DNA from: Candidatus Gastranaerophilales bacterium
GTDB lineage: Bacteria; Cyanobacteriota; Vampirovibrionia; Gastranaerophilales; Gastranaerophilaceae
NCBI GenBank assembly: GCA_944323095.1
Contig: CALURE010000089.1
Coordinates: forward strand, 1 to 6,457
Reading direction: 5' to 3'
Length of the DNA stretch: 6,457 bases
A model generated the notes under the pieces. The model saw only the letters and a program-made list of their open reading frames with translations, searched no databases and was not told the origin of the DNA. Below, piece after piece: positions 6,271 through 6,457 of this stretch. The position numbers and the translations under genes are program-made. The stretch's first letter is position 1; every line of letters begins with the position of its first letter.

Positions 6271-6457
6271 AAAAGAAAGGAAAGAAGGTGTGGGACAAAT
6301 ATTCTGAAACAAGTTCAGAATGACATAACGACCAGAGTGACTAATAAAACGATAACACAAATAAGCGTCTTAAATGCAGGTGTAAGCGGTAAAAGAAAGG
6401 AAAGTTTATCAAGCAAAAAAGGTGCGAGGGACAAGTTGAATAAACTAAAACAAGTTC
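6271..6457 (+). repeat. Two diverged copies of a repeated block (second cut by the window edge)
   Basis: The 14-mer AAAAGAAAGGAAAG occurs at 6271-6284 and again exactly at 6391-6404. The element AAGGTG plus GGGACAA occurs at 6285-6298 and again at 6419-6434, with a two-base insertion (TG-GGGACAA versus CGA-GGGACAA). AAACAAGTTC occurs at 6307-6316 and 6448-6457. The three pairs are in the same order, with offsets of 120, 134 and 141 bases, so the second copy carries insertions. This is a degenerate tandem duplication or two members of a dispersed intergenic repeat family. Confidence 0.6.
6301..6321 (+). repeat. Perfect 8-bp inverted repeat (hairpin)
   Basis: ATTCTGAA (6301-6308) and TTCAGAAT (6314-6321) are exact reverse complements around the loop ACAAG. 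The stem has low GC and is followed by GACATAACG rather than a T run, so it is not a standard terminator. The sequence resembles a TTCTGAA-x5-TTCAGAA intergenic palindrome that I recall seeing in many unrelated bacterial genomes. It may act as an mRNA-stabilising or processing element, or be a remnant of a small mobile repeat. Confidence 0.6.

Larger units (their letters stand above)
6266..6457 (+). other. Noncoding, repeat-bearing tract after atpA
   Basis: No reading frame with a credible start and length is found in these 192 bases on the + strand; the possible GTG and ATG starts run into stops within a dozen codons. The tract holds a hairpin and two diverged copies of a repeat-like block. 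There is no run of T after the hairpin, so an intrinsic terminator is not seen, and the operon may continue beyond the window edge into gamma, beta and epsilon. Confidence 0.7.

Noticed and set aside
6289..6324. GTG start after a purine-rich AAGGAAAGAAGG as the beginning of the gamma subunit
   Set aside because: The frame stops after 11 codons and the peptide does not resemble the gamma N-terminus.
6301..6330. Rho-independent terminator after atpA
   Set aside because: The stem is AT-rich and is not followed by a T tract, so it does not meet the usual pattern.
6271..6457. CRISPR array
   Set aside because: Only two imperfect copies with unequal spacing are present, with no regular spacers and no cas gene.

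Overview
This AT-rich window carries most of an F-type ATP synthase operon on the + strand (atpB-atpE-atpF'-atpF-atpH-atpA). Upstream are four unrelated small genes: a minus-strand formyltransferase of the PurN family, two overlapping plus-strand genes of unknown function, and a minus-strand biotin--protein ligase. No phage, IS, CRISPR, tRNA or rRNA signature is visible.

Organism: the very low GC, the paired b' and b genes directly before delta and alpha, and a cyanobacterial-like subunit order (a, c, b', b, delta, alpha) suggest a non-photosynthetic relative of Cyanobacteria such as Melainabacteria/Vampirovibrionia (for example Gastranaerophilales). The small proteins with a short N-terminal F-x-x-K-L element also fit my recollection of that group. 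This is inference from gene order and style. Other AT-rich lineages with b/b' pairs are not excluded.

Layout: 32-613 (-) is a divergent PurN-like enzyme. 614-708 is a short divergent spacer holding its promoter and the ribosome binding site of the next gene. 709-1417 (+) are two overlapping small genes that look like distant paralogues. 1430-2149 (-) is a BirA-type ligase without a DNA-binding domain, convergent with them and only 12 bp away. 2150-2253 is a divergent spacer with an A-tract, a T-tract and promoter-like hexamers for birA and the atp operon. 2254-6265 (+) is the atp operon, tightly packed (gaps of 25, 12, -4, 6 and 10 bp), each gene with its own Shine-Dalgarno sequence. 6266-6457 is noncoding and repeat-bearing, where the gamma gene would normally follow at once.

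How the genes work together: AtpB (a) and AtpE (c-ring) form the ion-translocating rotor/stator interface. AtpF' and AtpF form the peripheral stalk, AtpH (delta) joins that stalk to F1, and AtpA is the non-catalytic alpha subunit of F1. Gamma, beta and epsilon are not in the window. The c subunit has the ion-binding carboxylate but lacks the residues typical of Na+ coupling, so the enzyme is most likely proton-coupled. The most unusual parts are the repeat tract after atpA, the pair of uncharacterised small genes, and the altered ligand-binding loops of the PurN homologue. Most of the window is ordinary housekeeping sequence.
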